The notes under the pieces: generated by a model
Seen by the model: the letters and a program-made list of their open reading frames with translations, nothing else
Told to the model about the DNA's origin: nothing
The model's database searches: none
Program-made: the position numbers and the translations under genes
DNA from: Mimosa pudica
Taxonomy: Eukaryota > Streptophyta > Magnoliopsida > Fabales > Fabaceae
DNA: 64,000 nt
Assembly (NCBI GenBank): GCA_029929735.1
Contig: JAKELP010000001.1
Coordinates: 6,587,001-6,651,000 of the forward strand
Direction: 5' to 3'
In this document: positions 35,043 to 45,617 of the stretch, in pieces
Numbering within the stretch: position 1 is the stretch's first letter
Layout: every line of letters starts with the position of its first letter

Positions 35043-35353
35043 TGATATGTCAAATTAAGTACAAATTTGAATAATTGATATTATTTCTGAATTACAAATT
35101 TAAAATTAATTTCAAATCAATTATATTAATGATGATTAACTAATTGCAAATCAAACTTAATGTCAAATCAATTATTGATATGTCAAATTAATTACAAATT
35201 TAAATAATTGATATTATTTTCGAATTACAAAATTAAAATTAATTTCAAATCAATTATATTAATGATGATTAGCTAATTGCAAATCTAATTTAATGTCAAA
35301 TCAATTATTGATATGTCAAATTAATTCGATTTTATTAATGTCAAATCAATTAT
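35043..35353. repeat. 133-bp tandem repeat, two full units and a partial third
   Basis: Units start TGATATGTCAAATTAA at 35043, 35176 and 35309, and end AATGTCAAATCAATTAT. The third unit is internally deleted. AT-rich, no coding. Confidence 0.85.
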
Positions 35354-36305
35354 GTGTGGAAACAAAATTAATTATTGATTTTATTATTGATTTTATTAAT
35401 TTATTCAATTGGGACACTTGTCAGACAACTATGATGCCAAATGGACCAATGACATCGAAGCTACAAGCTTTTAAGATATATAATTGATTGATTCGACAAT
35501 CAATATCAATTTTTCTAAGGTTTGAAAGTAATCATATGAGACTACTTATGGGCATGGCAATTGAAAATGGTTGAGTTAATTGATTTTGTCAACGATTAAG
35601 AAAGAGTGGTAGATAAAGATTTTCGACATTTTCGTAATTTCGCATGCTACTCATATAAATACGCTTATACGCGTATAATGACTATGGTAATTGATTCAAA
35701 CGTACGTGATCTCATTATAAACTGAGTTACTGACTTACCATATACATTCATTTTTTTAAAAGAAAAATTATAATCGAGAATCTCGGTATTTAAGAAACTA
35801 ATCACCTTAGTCAGCATTCATAGTACTATATACCATGTACACTCTTATTTTACCCTTGTTATAACTAACTAAAATGCGTTACAAGTACAACTACTTACAC
35901 GTCACTTAAAAATTCACATTGCCGATGAATTTGGTAAAAACCTATAAGTCTACGTGCCGAATTTAGTGTTTTTACTTTTCTACATTATAGAATATATGTT
36001 AAAACTACTCTAAAACTCATTTTAATTATTTTTATTAACATTATTTAGTGAATTTATTTTTAAATTTTGTAGAGATCCTTTATTGAGGATGATAAAATAT
36101 GAATGTTGGTATATTTAATATCAATTGTTTATATGTAAAATATATTGACTACAATTATTATTGTATTTTTACTTAATTATATATTATATACACATATTTA
36201 TTAATAAACGTAAACTCTTATAACTTTATAAGTTTACAAGTGAGTTTATGATTCGAGTAAATCTTATTCTCACGAGTTTACTTACACTCGCGAGTTTGAC
36301 AACTC
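35354..36305. other. Upstream region of the peptide gene
   Basis: AT-rich. No gene or delimited transposon was recognised before the TATA string at 36306. Confidence 0.4.
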
Positions 36306-36313
36306 TATATATA
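36306..36313 (+). promoter_or_regulatory. TATA box of the peptide gene
   Basis: TATATATA 71 bp before the ATG at 36377. An ATG at 36323 is probably upstream of the transcription start or opens an 8-codon upstream frame. Confidence 0.5.
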
Positions 36314-36376
36314 CAACACAAAATGGTGAGATTGGTTGGCATATGAGTAATTCACTTACCAGGGCTACACAACAAG

Positions 36377-37076
36377 ATGGGAAACTCAAAGATGATTTTA
36401 TTTTGTGCTCTCTCTTTTATGTTTGTCTCTTTTGTCATGAGTCATCGTCTAACTTTCTCAAGTTTTGTTCATGGCAACCATGGTTCTTACATAAATGATA
36501 ACATTAAGAGACTTGTTCCTTCAGGTATAATTCTCACATCTAATAAACCAGTAATATTATCAGTATGTGTGGGAATATTATTTTAGAGAAGCATGTTACT
36601 CCGTAAATTGAGAAATTATGAAGAGTATCTATACTATTCTTCGCTATTCATTTTTCTATATTCAATTATAATCAATTGTTTTTTTATGTTAATGCTATAG
36701 CATGTAACATTTCTGTGAGACTTGTTTCCTTGCAGGTCCAAATCAGGAACAATCACCTGAATCACCGCCTCTACATGTTTCTGGCAACCTTGGATCTAAC
36801 ATAAATAATAACATTAAGAGACTTGTTCCTTCAGGTCAAATTTCTCCTCTTCTCTAATAAACCAATAATATTATGAATATTATTTGTGGGATTAGTATTT
36901 TAGAGAAGCTTGCTTCTCAGCTAACTCATAATCTATGCTAGTCTTTATCATTCATTTTCTACGTGTAGTTACGATCAATTTTCTTTATTTTCCAAAAGAC
37001 TTGTTTTCTTGAAGGTCCGAATCATCACCAATCACCTGAATCACACATGTTTCTGGCAACCATGGTTCTTACATAA
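36377..37076 (+). CDS. Secreted peptide precursor with repeated CLE-like RLVPSGPN motif (102 aa model)
   Basis: The product starts with a clear signal peptide (about residues 1-22; hydrophobic core MILFCALSFMFVSFV). Proposed exons are 36377-36524, 36736-36834 and 37015-37076. Each intron starts inside the Gly codon of VPSG, with CCTTCAG before the donor; acceptors are TTGCAG and TTGAAG. The joined product has two NIKRLVPSGPN motifs: residues before each are HGSYINDN and LGSNINNN, and residues after are QEQSPESPP and HHQSPES. RLVPSGPN equals the first eight residues of several CLE signalling peptides, but the PLHN ending is missing at that place; PLH occurs eight residues later in the second exon. 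The third exon carries a 7-bp deletion relative to exon 2 and runs into TAA. Two more copies of the unit lie downstream, so other splice products are possible. It could be a CLE- or IDA-type ligand precursor or a decaying copy. The family call is an inference. Confidence 0.55.
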
Positions 37077-37559
37077 ATGATAACATTAAGAAACTTGTCC
37101 CTTCAGGTCAAAACTCTCACCATCTCTGATCTTATAAATCACTAGTATATGTCATGTGTAATTTGTGGGAATAATATTTTAGTGAACCTTGCTTTATTAT
37201 AAAGATCAATTATCATTAGAAAAGGAAAAGCCATACAATAGGTAAAAAAAACTACAAAAAAACATTTGTATTAATTGCAGACAAAAGAAGATCAAATCAA
37301 AGATATTGAAGAAGCTCCACCTTGTTAATATTTCCAGAACAAAAATTTCTTTGTAAGAATTATCCAACCACTTGTAATTCATGTGTAACCACATCGACTA
37401 CGCCAGCTGTAGGAATTAATAAACCTCATGGTTTTATGTGATATAAGAAACTGGGCATTTCTGCATTTTGAGAACACGTAGGAGAATAAATGGCGATGTG
37501 AGAAAGTAACTATAAAGGGTAATATTGAAAAACGATATTTATTATGTTGATTAACTCAA

Positions 37560-37625
37560 ACATGACCTTATATTTTAGGATATGACTATTAAAAAAATTT
37601 GTCTTATAATATGGGACGGAGGGAG
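37560..37625. mobile_element. Right end of a Stowaway-like MITE
   Basis: CTTATAATATGGGACGGAGGGAG followed by TA, with a left arm (ACCTTATATTTTAGG) only about 60 bp away, so it is internally deleted. Confidence 0.5.
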
Positions 37626-37652
37626 TATTTAGGAAAGGAAGAGTGTGCAATA

Positions 37653-37888
37653 CTCCCCCGGTCTTAAATATAATATCTATTTGACTTTTTTGGGAGAGAT
37701 TAAGGAAACAAAATAGGTTAGTTACTAATAACATATTTGATATATTGTTAAATTATGTATTAGTTTATAAGTCAAAATAAATTAGTTTAGAGAAAAAATT
37801 AGCTAATTTAATGTATAAGTGACTTATTTAGTTTTTATAGAATTTTCTAAAAAGCCAACTTAGTCTTATAATTAGGATTGAAGAAAGT
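37653..37888. mobile_element. Stowaway-like MITE, family A, in the peptide locus
   Basis: CTCCCCCGGTCTTAAATATA at left and ATAATTAGGATTGAAGAAAG at right, TA-flanked. It lies between units 3 and 4 of the peptide gene. Confidence 0.8.
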
Positions 37889-37915
37889 ATTTATAAGAGA
37901 CTTGTTTTCTTGCAA

Positions 37916-38014
37916 ATCCGAATCATGACCAATCACGAGAATCACAACATGTTTCTAACAACCATGGTTCTAAGTTCTATCAAATGATGACATTAAGAGA
38001 CTTGTTCCTTCAAG
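37916..38014 (+). pseudogene. Decayed fourth copy of the peptide exon
   Basis: It aligns with exon 2/3 of the peptide gene (CCGAATCATGACCAATCAC, then CATTAAGAGACTTGTTCCTT). The acceptor AG has become AA (TTGCAA) and the donor CAGGT has become CAAGT, so it can no longer be spliced in the normal way. A family A MITE sits just upstream (37653-37888). Confidence 0.75.
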
Positions 38015-38408
38015 TAGAAATATGACATCCTCTGTTAAATCAATAATACCCTCTCTCTCAAAATATAAAAAGCTTTATATTTGTGAATAAGCTACTTGTC
38101 TTAAAAATATCAACTTTATTTTATAGTTTTTTAAGCATTTATTGTAATTCTCGCAATTTTACTCAATCTATATATTTCCCCATTTGCCATCCTCTTTCAT
38201 ATTTATTATATTTTATTAGTCATTTTCTTTCATCTTTAATAATAAAAGTAAAGTTATAGAATAAATTAGATTCCTCACAATTAATTAAATTCTTTTAATT
38301 AACTTAGATAGTTTTTTCAAATATAACAAAGTAATTATTTGAAGCTTTTATTTTGGATAAATTAGTGAAGATTAATTATGAGAACATAAACTCATGAATT
38401 ATGAAGTA

Positions 38409-38676
38409 CTCCCTCCGTTCTGAATATAAGATCAATTTCCATAATTTGATTAAATTAAGGATGCTAATGAAGTTAATTATTAACACATGATATTACTAAC
38501 CTAGCTACCTTAATCATATAGTTTTATTTTCACTCTCACACTCTTGTTTTTTTAGTATAGATAAACATTATTAGGTTTTATTTGGAAAAATTGAGAAAAA
38601 TTAAACATTGCTCATAATTTAAGAATAAATCAAAATCTAAAAGTGATATTATATTTAGATTTAGAAATGGAGGGAG
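38409..38676. mobile_element. Stowaway-like MITE, family B
   Basis: CTCCCTCCGTTCTGAATATA at the left and TTTAGAAATGGAGGGAG at the right, flanked by TA. Confidence 0.85.
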
Positions 38677-38690
38677 TAATATCTATACTA

Positions 38691-38932
38691 CTTCCTCCGA
38701 TCCTAAATATAAGACCTAATTGACTTTTTTGAAAAATTCTAAAAAAAAAGAAAAATAAGTTAATTATAAATTGGTTTAGTTAATTTTTTCCCTTAAACTA
38801 GTTTATTTTACTTATAAACTAACGGATAATCTAAAAATATATCAAATATGTCATGATTTAATAGACTATTTTGCAAAGTTAACCTCTCCAAAAAAAAAGT
38901 TATCTAGGTCCTATATTTATGACCGGAGGTAG
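38691..38932. mobile_element. Stowaway-like MITE, family A
   Basis: CTTCCTCCGATCCTAAATA at the left and TATTTATGACCGGAGGTAG at the right, only 14 bp after the previous MITE. Confidence 0.87.
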
Positions 38933-38976
38933 TATTAGTTATTATTCATTTTCCTAAGAGACTTATTTTCTTGCAG

Positions 38977-39041
38977 GTCCAAATCAGGCCCAATCACCTG
39001 ATTCACCACCTGATGCTATTGGCAACCATGTGATGAATTGA
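38977..39041 (+). CDS. Alternative last exon of the peptide gene
   Basis: After TTCTTGCAG the frame continues GPNQAQSPDSPPDAIGNHVMN and stops at TGA (39039-39041). Its phase matches the donors at 36524 and 36834, so splicing exon 1 or 2 to this exon would give a precursor with one or two RLVPSGPN motifs and a normal end. It is intact and probably the original terminal exon; the broken middle copies would then be intron sequence. The intron would contain three MITEs. Confidence 0.5.
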
Positions 39042-39820
39042 TGAGGCTTGTTAGTTCCGGTTTAAATTTTCGAAGTGCATGCAATGTTGGAGCTCCATAT
39101 TGATAGGCCTTTTACAATATTTTATTTTCAATAAAGTTGTGCCTAATTTCTGAAAATTTCCAACACTACCCATATTAAAAATGTCCCTCTTCCTACTTTT
39201 ATAATAAATTATTATCACATTTGTATTCTCTTTCTCTTTTCTCAATATTACAACAACAATAAAAATCTTATCCCAATTAAGTGTGGTCGTCTATATGAAT
39301 TGCACAACGCCATTGTGCGATACATGAATTTATATTTTGGAATAATTTTTTAATTGTTAAATGGACTTATATTTTAGAATAATTTTGTTTAATAGTTAAA
39401 TTTATAAAAATTAAGAATTATACAGATAGGCTTATGTCAGTTTTGTTCCTTAGCTCATATATATTAATAGAATTTTAATTATGACTTATCTAATTTCAAA
39501 AAATTGGGTTTTCGTGTCATGACTCGATAATCACTAATAATTGTATGTGAACACACACCGGCACACGTATATGATTTAAATTAGTTATCAGTTATTCTAA
39601 TAGAAAGGGTATGAATTTGGGCTTTCTCCACTTCTCTTATATTGATCCACTTCTTCTCCTCTTCTTATTACCTCAACCCTTAGATAAAAATTGGATTGGT
39701 ATAAATTTAATAGTTTATAATATAATTATTAAGATGTTTATTTGCGATCCGTTTAAACACTGTTCTTTAGTTGTTTGAATTCACAATAGTGATTTATGTT
39801 TCAGTATCACATATAGTTAA
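39042..39820. other. Intergenic, nothing recognised
   Basis: AT-rich 3' flank of the peptide gene. The open frame at 39051-39245 on the - strand has no domain. Confidence 0.4.
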
Positions 39821-40159
39821 AGAAAAATCCCAAATAAATCCTTCCCAATACTTAAAAGGATAAGTGATGAACCTAAACTTCTAAAAGGATTATGAAGGAA
39901 TCGACACCTACCTGCCATTTTAAAATTTTGAGAAAAGATAAAATTTCTCCCATTCTAAAACAAAAATTGCTACCCCACCCTAAACTCACCCTAACACCCA
40001 CCCTCTTCTCGCAATTTGTGTTTTAGGATGAGGGCAATGTTGTCTTTTTTCAAAATTTTAAAATGACAGGTAGGTGTTGGTTCCTTCATAATCCTTTTGG
40101 AATATTAGGTCCCTCCTTGTCCCTTTGGATATTGGGAGTGATTTATTTGGGATTTTCCC
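39821..40159. mobile_element. Mutator-like MITE with perfect 9-bp target duplication
   Basis: Inverted ends AGAAAAATCCCAAATAAATC and GATTTATTTGGGATTTTCCC continue inward with further pairing (AAGGATTATGAAGGAA and TTCCTTCATAATCCTT). TATAGTTAA is found at 39812-39820 and 40160-40168. Confidence 0.9.
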
Positions 40160-40256
40160 TATAGTTAAATCTGGATAGAAATAGAAGTGGAGCGAATCCA
40201 AAATCCCGTCCCGGGCACTGATTAGCAGCAATTCATACCACGTGGTTTATTTAATA

Positions 40257-40541
40257 CTCCCTCCGGTCCTTATTATAAGTCACCAACTATCAATATTTCT
40301 TGGTCCTTTTTATAAGTCACTTCATGATTTTCAATGTGCATTAATTATTTTTTTCCACATATACTCATATTTAATAGGGGTAGTAGGAGAGAGTGATAGT
40401 TAATAGTTTAGGAAATAAGTATAATTATTAGGGGTAATATTGGAAAGTACTTAAATTGTAAGACAAATTAAATGTATTTAATCAATTTTATTGTTATGTG
40501 TGAAAGTTAGTTAGATGACTTATAATAAGGACCAGAGGGAG
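40257..40541. mobile_element. Stowaway-like MITE, family C
   Basis: CTCCCTCCGGTCCTTATTAT at left and TTATAATAAGGACCAGAGGG at right, TA-flanked; inner words AAGTCACCAAC and GATGACTTATAAT. Confidence 0.87.
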
Positions 40542-40674
40542 TATGACATGCGGCCCTTTGGTTATTACCGCGAGAAATAATGACAGCGAGATTATACAAA
40601 ACAACTACAATAATTTAGCAACGCCATAAATTCAAAAAAGAAATGCTGGATCTAGCATTAATTATAATGATGTA

Positions 40675-40936
40675 CTCCCTCTGATTCCTAATATAAGAGT
40701 TAGCAGCCAAAAAAAACGTTTCTTAATAAAACATGTGAATGTTAGTTCACTAGTTGAGTGTTTGGAGTTAATGTTTATTTTCCAATATTGCTCATATTTA
40801 TTATGATACTTTTAATTAAAAGAAATACATAAAATAAATAAAAATGAAAGAGAGTTAGATGTAAAGTAGGAAAAAACACATTAAATGAGGAGAGAATATG
40901 AGATGAGCTCTTAATTATATTAGGGACCCGAGGGAG
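40675..40936. mobile_element. Stowaway-like MITE, family D
   Basis: CTCCCTCTGATTCCTAATAT at left and ATATTAGGGACCCGAGGGAG at right, flanked by TA. Confidence 0.85.
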
Positions 40937-41347
40937 TATACGTCATTATGTTATTAATTATTTATTTTTCTCCAAGGGTTAATATGCAAATCCACCCCCT
41001 GAAGTATACCTCTTTTTTTGAAGTGAATTTTTGTTTTTTGAACTGAAACCGGCCGTCCCACATTGTAGACACGATTTTATCTGCTCTGTTTTGCTCTAAA
41101 TTGAATTAATACACTTTTTTTTTGCCATGAATTAATACACTCATTCCATATAAAAAATATCCGTCCTCATAATGACTACAAATATTTTGCTGTCCTCATT
41201 AGTATATGACAAATCCTAAGATTTGTATGATTTTATTGAGCTCAAATGAAGTTTTAAACATAGTTAAGATGTGATATTGACTCTTAATAACTCTTTTATT
41301 TTATTTAGATTTTTTATATATTTTGGTGCATTTAAGAAGTCATTCAT

Positions 41348-42618
41348 ATTAAATGAAGGGAATTGAAGAAAAAGATCAAGAGCTAAATGTATGGGCCTTC
41401 AGGAAAAAACATAGAAAGAAAAAGAGAAAAAAGCCCAATAAGCATTAGAAGTTGAAGGAAGGAGGGCTGCAGATGAAGGAAAACAAGTGAAGACACGTGG
41501 AAGCAAGAGGCTGGATGAGAATGAAAATTAAAAGGAAGAGGCATACAGTTTTGGGAGCAACAGAGGACTGACGCGAAGAATAAGAAAGAAGGCGAGAAAC
41601 AGAGATGTGAGGGCGGAGAATTGGAGAGACTAAGAGGGCGCGCGAATTGGTTGCTCCTCCTCACTTTCCATCCTCATTTTGCTCTCTTTTTCTCTTATTT
41701 TTTACCATGGTTTGTCTCCATCTTCTCTTTGTTGGTGCTTTCTACATGAGAGGTAACTAAACATTTTGCTCTTAGAGTTGATTTGAAGATGACTTGAGCT
41801 TTGGTTCTTCAAAGGGGAGTCCCAATTTCTTTCCTTTCTCTTTATATTTTTGATTGCCTAGGTTTAGGTTTACCATTTATATTTTGAGATTGGACTGGAC
41901 TTGGTTGTTATTATGGGTATTTGTGATTTTGACTTGTAATGAGGGATTTAGACTCAACAATATGTATGGTCATACATATGTTCTTTATAATTCATTAGAT
42001 ATTTCTATTTACTCATGGTATTGGTAGATAGTTTATTGAATTGAATTGTAATTGAATCATGCATTACAAATCACTAATCACACTCTAGGGTAATTAATAA
42101 TGTCTATTTGAATGGGTTCATGAGACTAGGCATTAGACTTACCGGTTGGTGAGGTTTGGTATTTTAGGAAACATAGAGAAAACTCAAATGTGCTAATGGG
42201 CTCAACAATTTCTAGTTAGTTGGGGTTCCACTAATTAGGTAATTGGACTCATGGGTTCATGAGGTTTGGTAAATTAGAAAATTAGTGCATTAAACTCCCC
42301 AAATATCCTTAGAAAGCTATGATAGCCATTGAAATTCATTTCCAAGAGCACTTCACTTCCATCACACCCTTTTATTAAAAATATCAAAAATATTTATTTG
42401 TTTTGCACTCATCATTTACTCTTTAAAAAATCAACAAAATATATTTTCTTTACCTAAATCTATCTTGCATTGCATCAAATTTATTAGGGTAGTTTAATTA
42501 AACAAGGCTCCCTTGAAAATGATACCCGGGTAACTTCCGCTTACCTTGAGGTACTAAAATTTCTTGAAGGACTAGACCCAAGGCCCACTACACCGACCCG
42601 CAAATCGGTGTCCTTCAG
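41348..42618. mobile_element. LTR-retrotransposon-like repeat (copy 1)
   Basis: The 3' half resembles 54880-56303. Both have a GATACCC(G/A)GG(G/A)TAACTTCC string, then TACACCGACCCGC and end with a TCCTTCA string. The 5' half of each contains a purine-rich stretch giving Phe/Ser/Pro-rich reverse open frames. Boundaries are approximate and no protease or reverse transcriptase is present. Confidence 0.5.
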
Positions 42619-44059
42619 TATATAAGGTATATATGGAAGTTACAGACTTTCTATAATTTGAAATTCAAATCCATTGAAGAAAATCAATCCTTTTAATTAA
42701 CCCATATTTTTCCATATTTAAAAAATCGCTCCAATTCCTATTAGCATTCTCGCGAGTTGACTCTCCGATTTTACCGTTTTTACGACACTACCTAAACAAA
42801 ACGTGTCACGAGTCACCTAAATTTTCAGTTTTTGAAAATTCGGTAGAAACTTACGTATTTAAATTGTGAATTCACCGTTTTTACGTTTCTACCTTACAGA
42901 AAATTGTGCTAACTTGCTAAACTCATTTTAATTATTTTTAATTGACAAAATTCAATGAATTTAAATATGGATTTCATAAAAAATTATCTATTGAGGTTGA
43001 TATAATATGAATATTGATATATTTAAATCTACTATCTGTATTTAAAATAAATTCAAGTCAATTTATTATTATTTTTTGTATTTTTATTTAACTATATAAA
43101 AGAAATACATGTTTTTTGATAAATGTAAACTCTTACGAGTTTACGATTCGAGTCTACCGATCAGAGTTTACCTTATCTCCACGAGTTTACTTAAACTCAC
43201 GAGTTTGATAACCTTGCTTATTAGGCTTATATTCAAGTCATAATCCACTAAATATGAACTAGATATATTCCTATGTTAGCCAACATGAAGATTGATTTCC
43301 ATACTATATCAATATATATGAATGTGAAATGCAAACAACATTATACTTGATCCAAGTCGATCCTTCATTAATAATGTACAGCAGCTATACTAAACTAAAA
43401 TAACATGTTATTATAATTATATTATACATGGAAACAAGAAAAAAAGCCATTTTTTACTGCATGCCTGTTGTTACGTTAAAATATTATTTTTGTTAATTTA
43501 GAGTTTCAATATATATATTATACAAAATGACCTTTTCAGTTAAACCAACTATATATTTGCCTCCTCTTTAAAAAAATGTGTTTGTCTCTTCGATTTCTTT
43601 ATAATATCATTGAAAAATATCCTTTCAGCATATGTAGCAAACAAAGGTCTTTTATAATATACTCTTTCAAGAAAATCTATCCGATAAGGGATTTATGACA
43701 AAACACCCTTGAGAGCTGACGTCCTAGCAACAACAATCCACTCTATAGTACTTCACTTGTTGTTTCACTTAATCTTTTGTTGGTTAGTCCCTTTGGTTGA
43801 AACCTTCCGTAGTTAGCTCTATCTGCTTAGTAATTTATAAATAAAAGCATCATTATATTATAACAAGGACTTCTGACATCACATTTTCCAATTGTTTCCT
43901 TCAGAACACCACATATATTCTTTCCCAATTTCACAAACTTCATCCCTTCACGTTGACAAGGTTAATTACAGATCAATTGCATTTCCGTGAGCTTTGGAAA
44001 CGTACATTTATTGTTTATTTTTTGTCCAGGAAACGTACATTTAGATTACCGAAAAAACA
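42619..44059. other. Intergenic, nothing recognised
   Basis: AT-rich, with scattered words such as CTCACGAGTTT shared with 36240-36300. No gene. Confidence 0.4.
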
Positions 44060-44214
44060 AAACTTCACAAAAATGGCCAAGTCAAACCAAACTTTACCCC
44101 TAAGTCTAATTTTGATGTGAGGGAAGCTTGACTGCCATGTTTTCACGATATGATAGAGACAAGTAATCTTGAAAACTTCGCGTGGATTCAATTCCTTCAA
44201 TCGTTGATTGTGAC
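44060..44214 (+). pseudogene. Decayed 5' fragment of an OCT transporter gene
   Basis: Matches 45605-45755, the start of array copy 4, over about 150 bp: AACTTCACAAAA-ATG, GTCAAACCAAACTTTACC, GATATGATAGAGA, ATTCAATTCCTTCAATC. The ATG is at 44073, but the frame meets TGA after about 15 codons because of small indels. The rest of the gene is absent. It is a truncated tandem duplicate, about 1.5 kb upstream of the functional copy. Confidence 0.88.
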
Positions 44215-44994
44215 CTTTTTTACACATACAATATTAAATTGTTACCACTACAGTAATTGGCGCGTTATTTTAAATTTATTATTAATGTAAACGAGAATGT
44301 TATTATCTACTTGATGCCTGCTGCTGTGTTCGCCCAATTATGGAACGCAAAATCAGCATGACTGCTGCTCTATGTTCAAGAAAACAAATCAAACAATGAA
44401 CTAGTACAGTCCAAGTACTGGCGGTTCTAGGGTGTCATTGGTTTGATATTATCATGTCAATTCGGGATTGAGCCAGTCAAATTAAAATTATATATTTAAA
44501 TTAATAATAACAGAATATATCAATATTGATCCTCACTTAGCTAGCAAGTACCGAAATATATCAAAAATGTAATAATCTACATGTAACAATAACAAAATGA
44601 TCCATAAAACATAACTAAATATATGAGATTTTATTAGATTAAATTAAATTAGTTGAGATTATACCATATTGATTCATATCTGATCATATGCGTGTGTGTA
44701 TGTGTGAATTTTATAATGTTATTACAATTCCAATGTTTTAAAAAATTAAATATCTAAAAAACATATTTTTTCAATTATTTATTTATTTTTTTCAATTCTC
44801 AGTCCTTAAATTTTTTTAATTAAGTATTCCTCCGGTCTTATTAATAAGTCAAGTTGAGCATGTTACTCACGGACCAAAGAAAATATTAAACACCTTTATT
44901 TCTCAAATAAAATGCAAACAATTCATATTTAATAACCCTTCTTTTTGTGAAACAGTATCTATTGTACTACATGAAAAAATTCAACATATAGTAA
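44215..44994. other. Intergenic; half a family C MITE
   Basis: No gene. TTCCTCCGGTCTTATTAATAAGTC near 44826-44850 is the left end of a MITE without a visible right end. Confidence 0.4.
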
Positions 44995-45198
44995 CCTGGG
45001 GTGTGTGGTTGAGTGACAAGGACTCATTCACCCTTAACCAATTGTCTGGGGTTCGATCCCTGGCGTTGGGTATGGAGAAACATTAAATCTCCCAGGCCAA
45101 CTGTCCCACCCTTTGGCCTTTGAGATGCCTACAAATCAGCGGGGGATTAGTCTCTCACTTGTCAAGTGAGGGATACCTTGATCATGTATAAAAAAAAA
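44995..45198 (+). mobile_element. tRNA-derived SINE with target-site duplication
   Basis: The head carries pol III-type boxes (A-box-like GTGTGGTTGAGTGAC, B-box GGGTTCGATCC). The tail ends TTGATCATGTAT followed by an A run. TCAACATATA at 44981-44990 is repeated at 45199-45208, and the match extends to 14 bp with one change. A reverse copy lies at 18484-18679. Confidence 0.92.
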
Positions 45199-45517
45199 TC
45201 AACATATAATAAATTAAGGATAAATGAAGTGAGTTGTACATATGACTAAATAACATTCTTTTTGTACCTTAAAATGAATTATTTAATGATTTAGGAGGTG
45301 GCGCCAACATGTAATTTCTTGGTGTAAATTAACATAATAATAGCCAGCCTGTAATTAATTTTAACTCGAATCTGTTTTGGTCAAAGTAATTATTTGTTTT
45401 CTTTTTTAGTCGGAAGTAATTATTTGCTTTCTCATCGCAGACAATATTAACTTTTCTGTTGTAAAAGACTTAAGGGCCACGCAGGTTAGCTTTGTACAAT
45501 AAGTTTACTCTTGTGAG

Positions 45518-45524
45518 TATATAG
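45518..45524 (+). promoter_or_regulatory. TATA box of array copy 4
   Basis: TATATAG 100 bp before the ATG at 45618. It argues against the in-frame ATG at 45534, which lies only 10 bp from it. Confidence 0.6.
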
Positions 45525-45617
45525 AAGCATTCTATGCCTCAGGACTACTTCACATTGACTGTCTTCATATTCTCTGACTTAATATTTCTAACTCGAAACA
45601 ACAGAGAACTTCACAAA

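Noticed and set aside
35043..35353. CRISPR-like array
   Set aside because: The units are 133-bp head-to-tail AT-rich copies without spacers, in a plant nuclear region.
36377..39041. Calling the peptide gene a bona fide CLE member
   Set aside because: Only the first eight residues of the motif match; the usual PLHN ending is not at its place, so the family name is kept as 'CLE-like'.
41383..41664. 93-codon - strand frame rich in Phe, Leu, Ser and Pro
   Set aside because: It lies in the purine-rich part of an LTR-like repeat; a similar frame occurs in the related repeat at 55 kb, so it reflects the repeat's composition.
44995..45070. tRNA gene
   Set aside because: The A- and B-box-like words belong to a SINE head; the sequence does not fold as a tRNA and has an A-tail and target duplication.
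45534..45617. 28-residue N-terminal extension of array copy 4
   Set aside because: The upstream ATG is about 10 bp from the TATA box, and the relic at 44073 aligns from the downstream ATG.
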